Positions 63,509 to 64,000 of a DNA stretch of 64,000 nucleotides are shown in pieces (within the stretch, counting starts at the first letter, position 1; each line of letters opens with the position of its first letter). This DNA comes from Opitutaceae bacterium EW11 (GTDB lineage: Bacteria > Verrucomicrobiota > Verrucomicrobiia > Opitutales > Opitutaceae): contig QAYY01000002.1 of NCBI GenBank assembly GCA_003054665.1, positions 248,001-312,000 on the forward strand, read 5' to 3'. A program made the position numbers and the translations under genes. The notes under the pieces were generated by a model. It did no database searches. It was not told where the DNA came from and saw only the letters and a program-made list of their open reading frames with translations.

Positions 63509-64000
63509 ATGGCCACCGCCGCGCCCGTTCCAGATTATGATCCCTATGCCGAGAAGCCGTCGTTTTGGAAAACGAACGCGGACTCGGTCTGGTGCGTTTC
63601 CGTCTTCGTCCTCACCGTCCTGTTGACGGTCCTGTCGTTTCCGCCGTACGCGATGCCGGAGTTCGGGTACGCGTTTGCGGTGCCGGCGATTTTCTGGGCT
63701 TACCTGCGGCCGCCGTTCAAACGCTACGCCTGGACGCTCCTCACTGCGCAGGCGATGGCGTGGACTCTCATGCTGGGTTGGCTTCACCACGTGACCTGGG
63801 TCGGCCTCTTCCTGCTCGGACCGTTCATCGGCGTGTGGGTGGGACTCTGGTACCTGGCGGTTTGGTGGACCGTTCCGCGGATGCTCGGCCGGCAGACGGG
63901 CCTGCGGATCATGGCGATGTTCGGGCTCGCGGGAGCCTGGGTCTTGCTCGAGTGGACCCGGATGTGGTTCCTCACCGGCTTTCCGTGGCTGCCGCTCGCG
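63509..64000 (+). CDS. lnt: Apolipoprotein N-acyltransferase, N-terminal part (3' end beyond window)
   Basis: The frame from ATG 63509 is open to the last base: 164 residues. Several hydrophobic segments (VWCVSVFVLTVLLTVLSFPPY, TWVGLFLLGPFIGVWVGLWY, MAMFGLAGAWVLLEWTR) and the conserved LLEWTRMWFLTGFPWLPLA identify the membrane part of Lnt. The nitrilase catalytic domain would lie outside. Lnt adds the third acyl chain to lipoproteins at the inner membrane. The start could be slightly different; no Shine-Dalgarno is evident. Confidence 0.85.
   Translation, partial: MATAAPVPDYDPYAEKPSFWKTNADSVWCVSVFVLTVLLTVLSFPPYAMPEFGYAFAVPAIFWAYLRPPFKRYAWTLLTAQAMAWTLMLGWLHHVTWVGLFLLGPFIGVWVGLWYLAVWWTVPRMLGRQTGLRIMAMFGLAGAWVLLEWTRMWFLTGFPWLPLA

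Overview
The window reads as part of the chromosome of a high-GC, Gram-negative-type bacterium, most likely a verrucomicrobium of the Opitutae (Opitutaceae-like). This placement is an inference from ribosomal protein style (long Ala/Lys/Pro tails), a missing L30 gene in the spc cluster, tuf next to secE, and outer-membrane and Tol/Exb-type genes; it was not tested by phylogeny. There is no phage, IS element, CRISPR array or rRNA. Almost every gene is on the + strand.

Layout. 1-4545: a 5'-cut secreted TPR protein, then an ExbB/ExbD pair and a TonB-like membrane-anchored protein. 4644-9212: tRNA-Thr, tuf, tRNA-Trp, secE, nusG, rplK, rplA, rplJ, rplL. 9416-17380: rpoB and rpoC, closed by a strong terminator. 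17381-18175: a long non-coding gap with a second terminator and hairpin-rich DNA. 18176-37253: fused str, S10, spc and alpha clusters (rpsL, rpsG, fusA, rpsJ, rplC to rplO, secY, an adenylate-kinase relic, map, rpsM, rpsK, rpsD, rpoA, rplQ), ended by a terminator. 37498-44347: a small zinc-ribbon membrane protein, guaA, a secreted protein, and histidine genes hisD, hisC, hisB, hisH. 44535-55271: gltA, a minus-strand membrane protein, then a compact run pdxJ, acpS, an anchored protein, nnrED, dprA, an NAD(P)H oxidoreductase, an S9 peptidase and an MFS transporter. 55383-56975: three minus-strand genes (HIT protein, unknown, pabA/trpG-type amidotransferase). 57052-64000: tgt, a minus-strand outer-membrane protein, a UDP-glucuronate decarboxylase, secA and the start of lnt.

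The window is mainly the gene-expression core (RNA polymerase, ribosome, elongation factors, Sec export) with biosynthesis, envelope and RNA-modification genes after it.

Most unusual points: (1) a family of intergenic inverted repeats whose two arms are built from the same locally homogenised 7-bp (once 8-bp) unit, at five places (29371, 37784, 41672, 43505, 60130); (2) an adenylate kinase relic exactly at the adk position between secY and map, intact as a reading frame but lacking the Walker lysine, the key arginines and the LID; (3) a tRNA-guanine transglycosylase that keeps its catalytic residues but has lost all three zinc cysteines; (4) an ExbD-like protein with Asn in place of the proton-carrying Asp; (5) a terminator-closed orphan RNA candidate behind rpoC; (6) an S11 protein with about 90 extra N-terminal residues.
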